This document shows positions 7,503-15,398 of a stretch of DNA of 35,472 bases, one piece after another. Numbering within the stretch: position 1 is the first letter of the stretch; every line of letters starts with the position of its first letter. The stretch is from JBBFMJ01 sp037441225 (GTDB lineage Bacteria > Acidobacteriota > Thermoanaerobaculia > UBA2201). Made by a program: the position numbers and the translations under genes. The DNA lies in the NCBI GenBank assembly GCA_037441225.1, contig JBBISU010000027.1, forward strand, positions 1-35,472, in the 5' to 3' direction. A model generated the notes under the pieces. It was not told the origin of the DNA and ran no database searches. It was given only the letters and a program-made list of their open reading frames with translations.

Positions 7503-8588
7503 CTATTTTTTTCTTTTATAAAACGGGGTAGGTATAACCTTTGCTTTCACCTTTTTATCCCTTATTAAAATAAATATTTCTTGATTAATCTGCGAATATC
7601 CAATGGGCAAATAACATAAACCAATATTTTTCTTTAAAAAAGGTGCATAGGAACCCGATGTAACTTTTGAAACCTTTTCATCTCCAATATATACATCATA
7701 ATTATGCCTTGCTATCCCTGGCTCAATCATTTCAAAGCCACATAAAATCCTTTTAACGCCTTCTTCTTTTTGTTTCAAAAGAACTTCCCTTCCTAAAAAA
7801 TCACCTTTATCAAGTTTTACAATCCAATCAAGCCCTGCTTCAAAAGGAGTATGCTCATCATCTATATCATTTCCATAAAGGGCCATCTTTGCTTCCAGAC
7901 GGAGTGTGTCCCTTGCCACAAGCCCACAAGGTTTAATTCCATACTTTTCCCCTTCTTTCAACAAAAGTTTCCACAATTTTGGTGCACCTTCATTTGAAAG
8001 ATAAACTTCAAAGCCATCTTCCCCTGTATATCCAGTCCTTGAAATTATTACAGGGAAATTTGCTACTTCACCTTCTGTAAACCTGTAATATTTTATTGTC
8101 TCCAAGGGAAACTTTACAAAATTTTGAAGGAGTTCTTGTGCAAGTGGTCCTTGAATTGCAATTTGACTTACTTCATTTGATATGTTTTTTGCCTTTGCAT
8201 TAAATTTATTTTTTGATAATACCCAGTTAAAGTCCTTTTCTGTATTTGCAGCATTTACAACCAGTAAATATTCATTTTCATTTTTTTTATAAACAAGTAA
8301 ATCATCTACAAAAGTTCCTTTTTCTGTTAAAAAAGCATTATAATGAACCTGAAATTTGCTTAATTTTGAAACATCATTGCAAGTTATATATTGGATAAAA
8401 TTTAATGCTTCATCCCCTTCAATTACAATTTCTCCCATATGAGATACATCAAAAATTCCAACAGCAGTCCTTACAGCCAAGTGTTCTTCAATTGCACTCC
8501 CATAATCAAGGGGCATTAAAAAACCAGCAAATTCAACAATTTTTGCTTTTGCAGCCAGGTGTTCTTCATAAAGAGCTGTTTTTTTCAT
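7503..8588 (-). CDS. gcvT: Aminomethyltransferase, glycine cleavage T-protein
   Basis: 361 residues, the usual GcvT length, without frameshift. Recognisable blocks are the N-terminal GIFDVSHMGEIVIEG, QIAIQGPLAQELL, SRTGYTGEDGFEVYL (the conserved tetrahydrofolate-domain segment), CGLVARDTLRLEAKMALYGN and the C-terminal domain with VTSGSYAPFLKKNIG. GcvT transfers the methylene group from aminomethyl-lipoyl GcvH to tetrahydrofolate and releases ammonia. GcvH and GcvP are not seen in the window. It is the last gene of the redox operon, 8 bp after the polyferredoxin, with its own AGGAGG. It may be the ordinary GcvT placed in this operon or a GcvT-like folate enzyme with another substrate; sequence similarity favours the former. 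Confidence 0.92.
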   Translation of the reverse strand: MKKTALYEEHLAAKAKIVEFAGFLMPLDYGSAIEEHLAVRTAVGIFDVSHMGEIVIEGDEALNFIQYITCNDVSKLSKFQVHYNAFLTEKGTFVDDLLVYKKNENEYLLVVNAANTEKDFNWVLSKNKFNAKAKNISNEVSQIAIQGPLAQELLQNFVKFPLETIKYYRFTEGEVANFPVIISRTGYTGEDGFEVYLSNEGAPKLWKLLLKEGEKYGIKPCGLVARDTLRLEAKMALYGNDIDDEHTPFEAGLDWIVKLDKGDFLGREVLLKQKEEGVKRILCGFEMIEPGIARHNYDVYIGDEKVSKVTSGSYAPFLKKNIGLCYLPIGYSQINQEIFILIRDKKVKAKVIPTPFYKRKK

Positions 8589-8596
8589 AAATCCTC

Positions 8597-8998
8597 CTAT
8601 AAGTAAGATAATGCTTTAGTTGGACAAAAGGGAACACATTGGGGATCTCCTTTGCACAAATCACATTTTGCAATTTCTTCAAAATTTTCATCCCATTGAA
8701 TATTCCCAAAGGGACAGGATATAACACACATTTTGCATTTAATGCACTTTTCTTCTAACAAATCAACAGCCCCTGTTTCTTCGTTTCGCACCAATGCCCC
8801 AACTGGGCAGGATTTGACACATAGTGCCTCAACACATTGAAAACAAACAACAACCATACCTTTTTCAATTCCAATTTTTTTTATCTTTATCCTTGATGTA
8901 CCTGCTTTCCCATCCTTTGAATGGGCAAAGCCACAGGCAAGTTCACACTTTCCACAAGCAATACATTTATATGTTTCAACCCTGTAAATTTTTTCCAT
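8597..8998 (-). CDS. Polyferredoxin-like 4Fe-4S electron-transfer protein (HycB/CooF/HydN type)
   Basis: 133 residues with four Cys-rich motifs: CIACGKCELAC (first), CFQCVEALCVKSCP, CIKCKMCVISCP and CDLCKGDPQCVPFCP. This is the four-cluster pattern of HycB, CooF and DMSO-reductase beta-type subunits that wire a catalytic partner to another redox unit. It follows the HoxU/NuoG-like gene by 8 bp and has a GGAGG site. It probably connects the diaphorase-like module to the 2-oxoacid oxidoreductase or an unseen partner; the partner is not shown by sequence. Confidence 0.85.
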   Translation of the reverse strand: MEKIYRVETYKCIACGKCELACGFAHSKDGKAGTSRIKIKKIGIEKGMVVVCFQCVEALCVKSCPVGALVRNEETGAVDLLEEKCIKCKMCVISCPFGNIQWDENFEEIAKCDLCKGDPQCVPFCPTKALSYL

Positions 8999-9006
8999 AA
9001 AGCCTC

Positions 9007-9762
9007 CTACCTTTGCAACTCTTCAAATTTTTTTGAATAGTATTCCCTCTTGCACTTATCACAAAGTTCAAAAACAGAAGGATCTAACCCTTGTTTTTTT
9101 GAAAAATATTCTGCTTCCATTTTTGTAACAGTTCCACTTCCACAATTTTTACATAAAAGTTTTTCAAATTCCTTCCCCCAAATTTTTCTCTTTTTTTCAT
9201 TTTCTTCAAATTTTATAAATTTTGTAGGACATATATAAGCACAGGAAAGGCAGCCAATACAATCAGGTGGCTCTAAATTAAAAGGTGGCGCAACTTCTCT
9301 CCCAATCCCTCTATTCACTAAAGAAATTGCAGACATACCCAATTGATCACAAATCCTTGTGCAAAGCCCACATAAAATACAATCTGTTGGTTCTTTATAT
9401 TCTTCATAATCTGTCTTTTCAATTCCATATTCCTTTGCAAGTTCTACAATTAAAGGTGTTTGAGGTGATCTTGCAAGCATTAAATTTATAACTTCTTTCC
9501 TTGCCTTTTCTACTTCTTTGTCTTTTGTTGAGACAATTAAGCCACTTTCAACAGGATAAAGACAAGATGCAACAATTTTTGACCAACCCTTCCATTCCTC
9601 TTTTGTAATTTTTACAAGACATAATCTACAGCCACCCCAGGGCTCAACAGATAAATGGTCACAAAGAGCTGGAATTTTAATTCCATTTATTTTAAGTTCC
9701 CTTAAAAGATAATTCCCTTCCCTTGCTTTTATTTTTTTTCCATCCACAATTATTTCAACCAT
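9007..9762 (-). CDS. HoxU/NuoG-N-terminal-like Fe-S subunit with extra C-terminal Cys4 knuckle
   Basis: 251 residues. A plant-type 2Fe-2S domain (C34, C45, C48, C67) is followed by a helical linker and two 4Fe-4S sites (C128/131/134/138 and C168/171/174/178). In NuoG, HoxU and Fe-hydrogenases the linker holds a His-Cys3 4Fe-4S cluster; here that segment (99-115) has no Cys or His and the cluster is lost. Residues 204-237 add C-x2-C...C-x2-C, probably a zinc ribbon or rubredoxin-like site. No H-cluster or molybdopterin domain follows. It overlaps nuoF by 8 nt and should be the electron-relay subunit of the NuoE/NuoF-like complex. Confidence 0.85.
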   Translation of the reverse strand: MVEIIVDGKKIKAREGNYLLRELKINGIKIPALCDHLSVEPWGGCRLCLVKITKEEWKGWSKIVASCLYPVESGLIVSTKDKEVEKARKEVINLMLARSPQTPLIVELAKEYGIEKTDYEEYKEPTDCILCGLCTRICDQLGMSAISLVNRGIGREVAPPFNLEPPDCIGCLSCAYICPTKFIKFEENEKKRKIWGKEFEKLLCKNCGSGTVTKMEAEYFSKKQGLDPSVFELCDKCKREYYSKKFEELQR

Positions 9763-11626
9763 TTCTTAACTCCTTTTTTTTATAAATTATTACATTTATT
9801 GGACATACATCATAGCAAGAACCACAACTTATACACTTTTCTTCAATTATTTTATGCAATTCTTTTTGTTTTCCTTCAATTGCTGAAACAGGACAAATCC
9901 TCCTGCAGGCACCGCATCCATTACAGGTCTCTAAAATTTCATAAATGACAAGATCAGAACAAACACCAGCAGGGCAAAACTTATCTTTAATGTGTGCTAT
10001 ATATTCCTCTTCAAAATACTTTAAAGTTGAAAGGACAGGGTTTGGAGCAGACCTTCCTAAATCACACAAAGAAGCAACTTTCATTGCAGAAGATAATTTT
10101 TTTATTTTATCTAAATCTTCTTCTTTTCCTTCCCCTTTTACAATTTTTTCATAAATAGCCATAAGTTGTCTTAAACCTTCCCTGCAAGGTGTGCACTTCC
10201 CACAGGACTCTTCTAAAAGAAACTTTAAAAAATACCTTGCCACATCAACCATACAAGTCCTTTCATCCATAACAATCATCCCACCAGAACCCATCATTGA
10301 ACCTGCTTCTGTAAGTTTTTCATAATCAACTGGCAGATCCAAAAGTGCTTCTGGAACGCATCCACCAGAAGGACCACCTGTTTGAACTGCCTTAAACTTT
10401 TTATCTTTTACAATTCCTCCACCTATATCATATATAATTTTCCTCAATGTTGTCCCCATAGGAAGTTCAATAAGCCCTGTATTTTTAACTTTTCCAACTA
10501 AAGAAAAACACTTTGTTCCTTTTGATTTCTCAGTCCCAAAGGAGGCAAACCATTCACCGCCATTTAAAATTATGGCACCAACATCTGCTAAGGTCTCCAC
10601 ATTATTTAAAACAGTTGGTCTATCATATAAGCCCTTTTCAGTGGCATGGATATATTTTGCCCTTGGCTCTCCTACTTTTCCCATAACAGACCTTATAAGT
10701 GCAGAGGACTCCCCACAAACAAAAGCACCTCCGCCCCTTGAAATCTTTATATCAAATGTATGCCCTTTTCCAAGGATATTTTCTCCAAGGATCCCTAATT
10801 TTCTGCACTCCTCTATGGCTTTTTTTAATGTTTCAACTGCCAGGGGATATTCATCTCTCACATAAATATAACCCTCATTTGCTCCAACAGCAAGGGATGC
10901 AATTATCATTCCTTCTATTACACTATGGGGATCTCCTTCCATAATTGACCTGTCTTTAAAAGCACCAGGGTCTCCTTCATCACCATTACAAATTATATAT
11001 TTAATATCACTTTTTTCTTTCCTTGCTGCTTCCCATTTCCTCCAGGTTAAAAATCCAGCTCCTCCTCTTCCTCTTAAGCCAGATTTTTTTATTTCCTCAA
11101 TAATTTCTTCGGGTTTCATCTTTAATGCCTTTTCAAGTCCTAAATAAGCGCCTTTTGAAATTGAGTCTTCAATTGAAAAGGGATCTAACTTTCCAATATT
11201 TCTCATAGCAATTCTGAACTGGTTTTTATAAAAAGGAATTTCCTTATATTTTTCAATTTCCTTTTTTTCTTTTGGTTCTTTGTATAAGAGACGCTTTACA
11301 ACTTCATTTTTTAAAATTGTTTTTTCATAAATCTCCTGAACATCTTTTTCCTTTACTTTACAATAAAAAATTTCTTCTGGCATAATTATAACCAGTGGAC
11401 CCTTTTCACAAAAACCATGGCAACCCGTTTTCTTTAAATACCTTATAACAGGTATCTCTTTTTTATTTTCTTTTAAAATTTTTTCAAAGTCCTCTGCAAT
11501 TTTTAAAGAATTGTTTGCTCTGCAGCCAGTTCCACAACAGACAAAGATCTCTTTTTTATTATTGTATTCTTTTTCAAGTTTTTTCCTTAAATCTGATAAT
11601 TCTTTCAAACTCTTCAGCTTTTTCAT
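9755..11626 (-). CDS. NuoF/HndC/HydB-like NAD(P)H-binding flavo-iron-sulfur subunit
   Basis: 623 residues in the HydB/HndC layout. An N-terminal thioredoxin-like 2Fe-2S domain has C31, C35, C69 and C73. The FMN/NADH domain shows GLRGRGGAGF, CNGDEGDPGAF, RGGGAFVCGE and LNNVETLADV. An SLBB-type segment and the NuoF 4Fe-4S motif ESCGKCTPCREG plus a later Cys (SLCDLGRSAPNP) follow. The C-terminus adds two ferredoxin motifs, CNGCGACRRICP and CISCGSCYDVCP. The protein should bind FMN and exchange electrons between NAD(P)(H) and Fe-S clusters; such subunits with the C-terminal ferredoxin pair are found in bifurcating hydrogenases and related enzymes. It overlaps nuoE by 4 nt. No hydrogenase catalytic subunit is adjacent. 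Confidence 0.92.
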   Translation of the reverse strand: MKKLKSLKELSDLRKKLEKEYNNKKEIFVCCGTGCRANNSLKIAEDFEKILKENKKEIPVIRYLKKTGCHGFCEKGPLVIIMPEEIFYCKVKEKDVQEIYEKTILKNEVVKRLLYKEPKEKKEIEKYKEIPFYKNQFRIAMRNIGKLDPFSIEDSISKGAYLGLEKALKMKPEEIIEEIKKSGLRGRGGAGFLTWRKWEAARKEKSDIKYIICNGDEGDPGAFKDRSIMEGDPHSVIEGMIIASLAVGANEGYIYVRDEYPLAVETLKKAIEECRKLGILGENILGKGHTFDIKISRGGGAFVCGESSALIRSVMGKVGEPRAKYIHATEKGLYDRPTVLNNVETLADVGAIILNGGEWFASFGTEKSKGTKCFSLVGKVKNTGLIELPMGTTLRKIIYDIGGGIVKDKKFKAVQTGGPSGGCVPEALLDLPVDYEKLTEAGSMMGSGGMIVMDERTCMVDVARYFLKFLLEESCGKCTPCREGLRQLMAIYEKIVKGEGKEEDLDKIKKLSSAMKVASLCDLGRSAPNPVLSTLKYFEEEYIAHIKDKFCPAGVCSDLVIYEILETCNGCGACRRICPVSAIEGKQKELHKIIEEKCISCGSCYDVCPINVIIYKKKELRNG

Positions 11627-12069
11627 TTCTCCTCCTCCAATATCTTTTCAATATCAGAGGGTTTTGTAAAACCATAATATCTTTCGTTTAAAATTAAAAC
11701 AGGTGCCATTGCACAAGCACCAACACAATTAACAGTTTCAAGAGTAAAATTTTTATCTTTTGAAGTTTCCCCTGGCTTTATATCCTTTTTCCTTTCTATT
11801 TCATCAATCAACTGGGGCGCTCCTTTTATATGGCAAGCAGTGCCAGTGCAAACCTTTATTATATTTTTCCCCCTCTCTTTTAGTGATAATGCTTTATAAA
11901 AAGAGGCAACCCCATAAACCCTTGCCAGTGGAACCTTTATCTCTTTTGATACAATTTCAAGAGCTTCCTTTGGAAGCCAGTTATATTTTCTGTTTATGTC
12001 TTGAAGTATCTGTATAAGCGATGCTTCTTCTTTTGGATATTTTCCAATTATTTTAAGAACCTCTTCCAT
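11623..12069 (-). CDS. NuoE/HndA-like 2Fe-2S (thioredoxin-like) subunit
   Basis: 148 residues from the ATG at 12067-12069. A TTG six codons upstream is open, but AAAGGAG lies exactly between it and the ATG, so the ATG is the start; it then sits one base after the gamma-subunit stop. An N-terminal helical domain (EEVLKIIGKYP...ASLIQILQDI...YNWLP) is followed by the thioredoxin-like 2Fe-2S domain with CTGTACHIKGAP and CVGACAMAPVLILNERYYG, the four-Cys pattern of the 24-kDa complex I subunit. It pairs with the NuoF-like subunit to form a soluble diaphorase module. Confidence 0.92.
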   Translation of the reverse strand: MEEVLKIIGKYPKEEASLIQILQDINRKYNWLPKEALEIVSKEIKVPLARVYGVASFYKALSLKERGKNIIKVCTGTACHIKGAPQLIDEIERKKDIKPGETSKDKNFTLETVNCVGACAMAPVLILNERYYGFTKPSDIEKILEEEK

Positions 12070-12070
12070 T

Positions 12071-12610
12071 TTATTCTCCTTTCCCAACTTTTATTCCTTC
12101 TTCCAATGCTTTTAAATTTAAATTTACTAACTTTTCTTTTTCTGAAAAGGTATCTCTTATTGTTTCTTCAATACTTTTAATTTTAAGCAAATTTGTCTTT
12201 CCAATAAGTGCACCTAAGGCAACCATATTTGCTGCTTTTGGGCTTCCACACTTTAAAGCCAGTTCATTTGCTGGAACATATAAAACTTCAATATCCTTTC
12301 TTTCTGCTTTCTTATCAATTAAAGAACTATTAATTAACAGTAAACCATTTTTTTTGACAAAAGGTTCAAATTTATCAAGGGAAGGCCTGTTTAAAACAAT
12401 TAAGATATCTGGTGATTTTACAACGGGTGAACCAACTGGCTCATCAGAGATTACAACAGTACAATTTGCAGTGCCTCCCCTCATCTCAGGTCCATAAGAG
12501 GGAAGCCATGAGACCTCCTTTCCTTCCATCATCCCAGCATAAGCAAGCATCTTTCCTATAAGCAAAACCCCCTGTCCCCCAAAGCCAGCAATTATTATTT
12601 GGTTTTCCAT
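12071..12610 (-). CDS. 2-oxoacid:ferredoxin oxidoreductase, gamma subunit
   Basis: 179 residues from the ATG at 12608-12610, chosen over the preceding TTG because AGGAGG lies 5 nt before it. The N-terminus IIIAGFGGQGVLLIGKMLAYAG is the hallmark of the gamma/catalytic domain of pyruvate, 2-oxoglutarate and 2-oxoisovalerate oxidoreductases, followed by SYGPEMRGGTANC and SPDILIVLNRPSL. In these enzymes the gamma domain contacts CoA. Order delta-alpha-beta-gamma with 1-13 bp gaps places it in a four-subunit enzyme. Confidence 0.92.
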   Translation of the reverse strand: MENQIIIAGFGGQGVLLIGKMLAYAGMMEGKEVSWLPSYGPEMRGGTANCTVVISDEPVGSPVVKSPDILIVLNRPSLDKFEPFVKKNGLLLINSSLIDKKAERKDIEVLYVPANELALKCGSPKAANMVALGALIGKTNLLKIKSIEETIRDTFSEKEKLVNLNLKALEEGIKVGKGE

Positions 12611-12623
12611 CAATACCTCCTTT

Positions 12624-13364
12624 TTATGGCTCCTTAAAAATACCTAATTTATAATAAGGAATCATATTTTCTTCAAGCCATTTTAATGCTTCTGTTGGTG
12701 TAATTCCCCAGTTTGTCGGACAAGTGGATAAAACTTCCACAAAAGTAAAGCATTTATTTTCAATTTGATATTGAAAAGCTCTCTTTAAATTTTCTTTTAA
12801 TTTTACAACTTCTAATGGATGATGAGATGTGTTCCTTGCAACAAAAGCAGGTGTTTTTAAGGAAGATATTAGTTCTGCCATCCTGACTGGAAAACCAGCA
12901 AGGTTTACATCCCTCCCAAAAGGAGTTGTTGTTGTGACCTGTCCAGGGAGAGTTGTTGGTGCCATCTGCCCACCAGTCATCCCATAAATTGCATTGTTTA
13001 CAAAAATAACTGTTATTTTTTCTCCTCTATTTGCACAGTGGACAATTTCCCCCATCCCAATGGATGCCAGATCTCCATCTCCTTGATAGGAAAAAACAAT
13101 CAAATCAGGCCTTGCTCTTTTTATTCCAGTTGCAACAGCAGGTGCCCTTCCATGGGATGCTTCATGGAAATCACAATTAAAATAATCATAAGCTAAAACA
13201 GAACAGCCAACAGGAGCAATACCAACTGTCCTTTCCCTTATATTTAATTCATCTAAAACTTCTCCAATGACTCTATGAATAATTCCATGTGTACAACCTG
13301 GACAATAGTGAGTTGGAACTGGAACTATTGATTCTGGCCTTTTAAAAACAACTGATGTTTTCAT
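12624..13364 (-). CDS. 2-oxoacid:ferredoxin oxidoreductase, beta (TPP-binding) subunit
   Basis: 246 residues with CPGCTHGIIHRVIGEVL near the N-terminus (the Cys pair belongs to the core 4Fe-4S site), SHGRAPAVATGIKRARPD, then the thiamine pyrophosphate motif GDGDLASIGMGE...NNAIYGMTGGQ, and TTPFGRD. This subunit binds TPP and the proximal cluster and performs oxidative decarboxylation together with alpha. Sequence alone does not fix the substrate: 2-oxoglutarate (Kor) and branched-chain 2-oxoacids (Vor) are both possible. Confidence 0.93.
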   Translation of the reverse strand: MKTSVVFKRPESIVPVPTHYCPGCTHGIIHRVIGEVLDELNIRERTVGIAPVGCSVLAYDYFNCDFHEASHGRAPAVATGIKRARPDLIVFSYQGDGDLASIGMGEIVHCANRGEKITVIFVNNAIYGMTGGQMAPTTLPGQVTTTTPFGRDVNLAGFPVRMAELISSLKTPAFVARNTSHHPLEVVKLKENLKRAFQYQIENKCFTFVEVLSTCPTNWGITPTEALKWLEENMIPYYKLGIFKEP

Positions 13365-13373
13365 TTTTCCTCC

Positions 13374-14435
13374 TTAAATTTCTTTTAAAAATTTCCCCAC
13401 TTCTTCTTCAACCTCCTCAGGAGTTATTAAGATCCCTCCTTGTCTTCCGTAAAATTTTATTGGCTTTTCACCCAATAAGGAAAGTTTAACATCTTCAAGC
13501 ATCTGACCAGTTGAAAGTTCAAAAACAATAACACCCTTTGTTTTTTTTGCCACTTCTCTTAATTCTTCATAAGGAAAAGGATATAAAGTAATTGGTCTGA
13601 AAAGCCCTGCTTTAATTCCTTTTCTTTTTAGCATTTGAATCCCTGTCAAACAAACCCTTGCAACTGTTCCAAAGGCAACAATTAAAATATCGAACTCTTT
13701 TTCTATCTCATAAGTAGCATACCTTCTTTCATTTTTTTCCATTTCTTCATATTTTTTCTTTAATTTTTGATTATGTTTTTCTAAGACCTCTGGATCTAAA
13801 AATAAAGAGTTTATTATATTTGGTTTCCTCCCTTTTGCACCTGTTGTAGCCCAATCCTTTGGTTTTAATTCCTTTTGTGGCTTATAGGGTTTAAATTCCA
13901 CTGGCTCCATCATTTGTCCAATTAAAGCATCAGCAATTATCATAACGGGATTTCTGTAAAAATCTGCTAAATCAAAGGCAAGCATAACAAGATCTGCTGC
14001 CTCCTGTACAGACCAAGGGGCTAAAACCAGACATCTATAATCACCATGCCCTCCACCTTTTGTTGCTTGAAAATAATCTCCTTGAGATGGAAGGATCCCC
14101 CCAAGCCCGGGACCTGCCCTCATAATATTTACAATCACACAAGGAAGCTCTGCTCCTGCAATATAAGATATAGCTTCCATCATCAAGGATATTCCAGGGG
14201 AAGAAGAAGTTGTAAATACCCTTGCACCTGCCCCTGCTGCCCCATAAAGCATATTAGAAGCAGCAACTTCTGATTCTGCTTGAACAAAGGTTCCACCGAC
14301 TTGTGGCAATCGATAAGACATATATTCTGGGATTTCATTTTGTGGAGTTATAGGATAACCAAAAAATAATCTGCAACCTGCTTGAACAGCTGCCTCTCCT
14401 ATTGCTTCTGCACCCTTTAATAATTTCTTTGCCAC
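13374..14435 (-). CDS. vorB: 2-oxoacid:ferredoxin oxidoreductase, alpha subunit (VorB-like)
   Basis: 353 residues. The open frame begins with GTG at 14441, but that codon overlaps the AGGAGG; the second GTG at 14435 has 5-nt spacing and is preferred. Features are FFGYPITPQNEIPEYM, FVQAESEVAASNMLYGAA, TSSSPGISLMMEAISY, IMRAGPGLGGILPSQGDYFQ and GGGHGDYRCLVLAPWSVQEA. The overall sequence reminds me of proteins annotated as 2-ketoisovalerate ferredoxin reductase (VorB), hence the symbol; 2-oxoglutarate remains possible. The C-terminal part (DILIVAFGTVARVC) is the domain II/transketolase C-like unit. It would convert a 2-oxoacid, CoA and oxidised ferredoxin to acyl-CoA and CO2. Confidence 0.85.
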   Translation of the reverse strand: MAKKLLKGAEAIGEAAVQAGCRLFFGYPITPQNEIPEYMSYRLPQVGGTFVQAESEVAASNMLYGAAGAGARVFTTSSSPGISLMMEAISYIAGAELPCVIVNIMRAGPGLGGILPSQGDYFQATKGGGHGDYRCLVLAPWSVQEAADLVMLAFDLADFYRNPVMIIADALIGQMMEPVEFKPYKPQKELKPKDWATTGAKGRKPNIINSLFLDPEVLEKHNQKLKKKYEEMEKNERRYATYEIEKEFDILIVAFGTVARVCLTGIQMLKRKGIKAGLFRPITLYPFPYEELREVAKKTKGVIVFELSTGQMLEDVKLSLLGEKPIKFYGRQGGILITPEEVEEEVGKFLKEI

Positions 14436-14444
14436 AAACACCTC

Positions 14445-14678
14445 CTAATAGTTAAAATATTTATAAAAGGTTCCCTGAACAGACATCTCAATGGCAACAT
14501 CAGGACAGGTAATACAACATAAGCGACAACCAATACACAATGGCTGATTTGCAACTCTTGCAAAAAAATATCCCTTTGAATTTAATTCTTTTGACATTTC
14601 AAGGATTTTTTGAGGGCATGCCTTTACACAAAGTTCACAGCCCTTGCAAAGTTCTTTATTTATCTTTATTTTTGCCAT
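14445..14678 (-). CDS. 2-oxoacid:ferredoxin oxidoreductase, delta (2x4Fe-4S ferredoxin) subunit
   Basis: 77 residues with two 4Fe-4S motifs, CKGCELCVKACP and CIGCRLCCITCP, the bacterial-type ferredoxin that carries electrons out of the beta-subunit cluster. It is preceded by AGGAGG, starts 9 bp after the P-loop gene stop and ends just before the alpha gene. The gene order delta-alpha-beta-gamma is common for four-subunit Kor/Vor enzymes. Confidence 0.92.
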   Translation of the reverse strand: MAKIKINKELCKGCELCVKACPQKILEMSKELNSKGYFFARVANQPLCIGCRLCCITCPDVAIEMSVQGTFYKYFNY

Positions 14679-14687
14679 TTTTCCTCC

Positions 14688-15392
14688 TTAAACCAAAATA
14701 CTACTTTTTATTTTTCTTTTTAAACTATGAGGGGGTAAAAGATATTGCTCAATTGTAAAAATTTCTGAATCAATTAAATTTTTTGGGATTTTCTTTGCAA
14801 TTTTTTTAGTCATAACTACCTTCCAAAGGGGCAAATTTTTAATCTTTGAAACTTCTTTTGCAATTTTAAAACCTTCAATTACAATTTCAGGCGTTGTTTC
14901 ATCCATCAAATGGGTATTTGAAATTATGCCATTTACAACTAATTTTGAGTTTTCTTCAATATCTTTTATCATCTTTAGATTTCCTTCTACATCTTCTGTT
15001 TTAGGCCTTTTTGTATTTATAACAATAAAAAAATTATATCCCCTCTTTTTTATATCTTCTGAAAAAATTGATAAAACCCTTGCACCTTCAGGGTCACCTG
15101 CCACATCAAAAATTAAAAGATTTTCTTCCCTTCCAATTAGCCCTTTAACTTGAGGCATTAAAATTGGCAAATCAGCATAAACTCTGTCACCTTCTGGAAT
15201 AATTATTTCAATACCAGAGGAAACCAAAAAATTCCTTATCATCCTTGATCTAAAATATGGCTTTATTATATCTAAATCAATTATATATGGTTTTACCTTT
15301 GCCTTTTTTAACTGGCTATAAGCAAAATTTATGGCTATCTCAGATTTGCCAGAGCCAAGGTGCCCTGCAAAAATGTAAATTCCTTTTTTCAT
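14688..15392 (-). CDS. P-loop NTPase heading the 2-oxoacid oxidoreductase operon
   Basis: 234 residues. A Walker A motif, GHLGSGKSE (10-18), is close to the N-terminus, followed by a probable second Asp site at YIIDLDIIKPYFRSR and a Walker-B-like LLIFDVAGDPEGA around residues 93-105. The SIMIBI/MinD-like or nucleotide-kinase-like P-loop class seems likely from the DxAGDP pattern, but the exact family is not recognised. Its position immediately before the ferredoxin subunit implies a role with the complex, for example maturation or cluster/cofactor insertion; this is inference. The ATG has no Shine-Dalgarno and begins 6 nt after a -10 box, so the operon mRNA may be leaderless. Confidence 0.75.
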   Translation of the reverse strand: MKKGIYIFAGHLGSGKSEIAINFAYSQLKKAKVKPYIIDLDIIKPYFRSRMIRNFLVSSGIEIIIPEGDRVYADLPILMPQVKGLIGREENLLIFDVAGDPEGARVLSIFSEDIKKRGYNFFIVINTKRPKTEDVEGNLKMIKDIEENSKLVVNGIISNTHLMDETTPEIVIEGFKIAKEVSKIKNLPLWKVVMTKKIAKKIPKNLIDSEIFTIEQYLLPPHSLKRKIKSSILV

Positions 15393-15398
15393 CTAAAA

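Noticed and set aside
7503..15392. An NAD-linked hydrogenase operon
   Set aside because: No H-cluster (large Cys-rich HydA) or NiFe large subunit is encoded; HoxU-like protein stops after the ferredoxin motifs and a Cys4 tail.
7503..15392. A partial respiratory complex I
   Set aside because: No membrane subunits (NuoA, H, J-N) or NuoB/C/D are adjacent; the NuoF has hydrogenase-type N- and C-terminal extensions.
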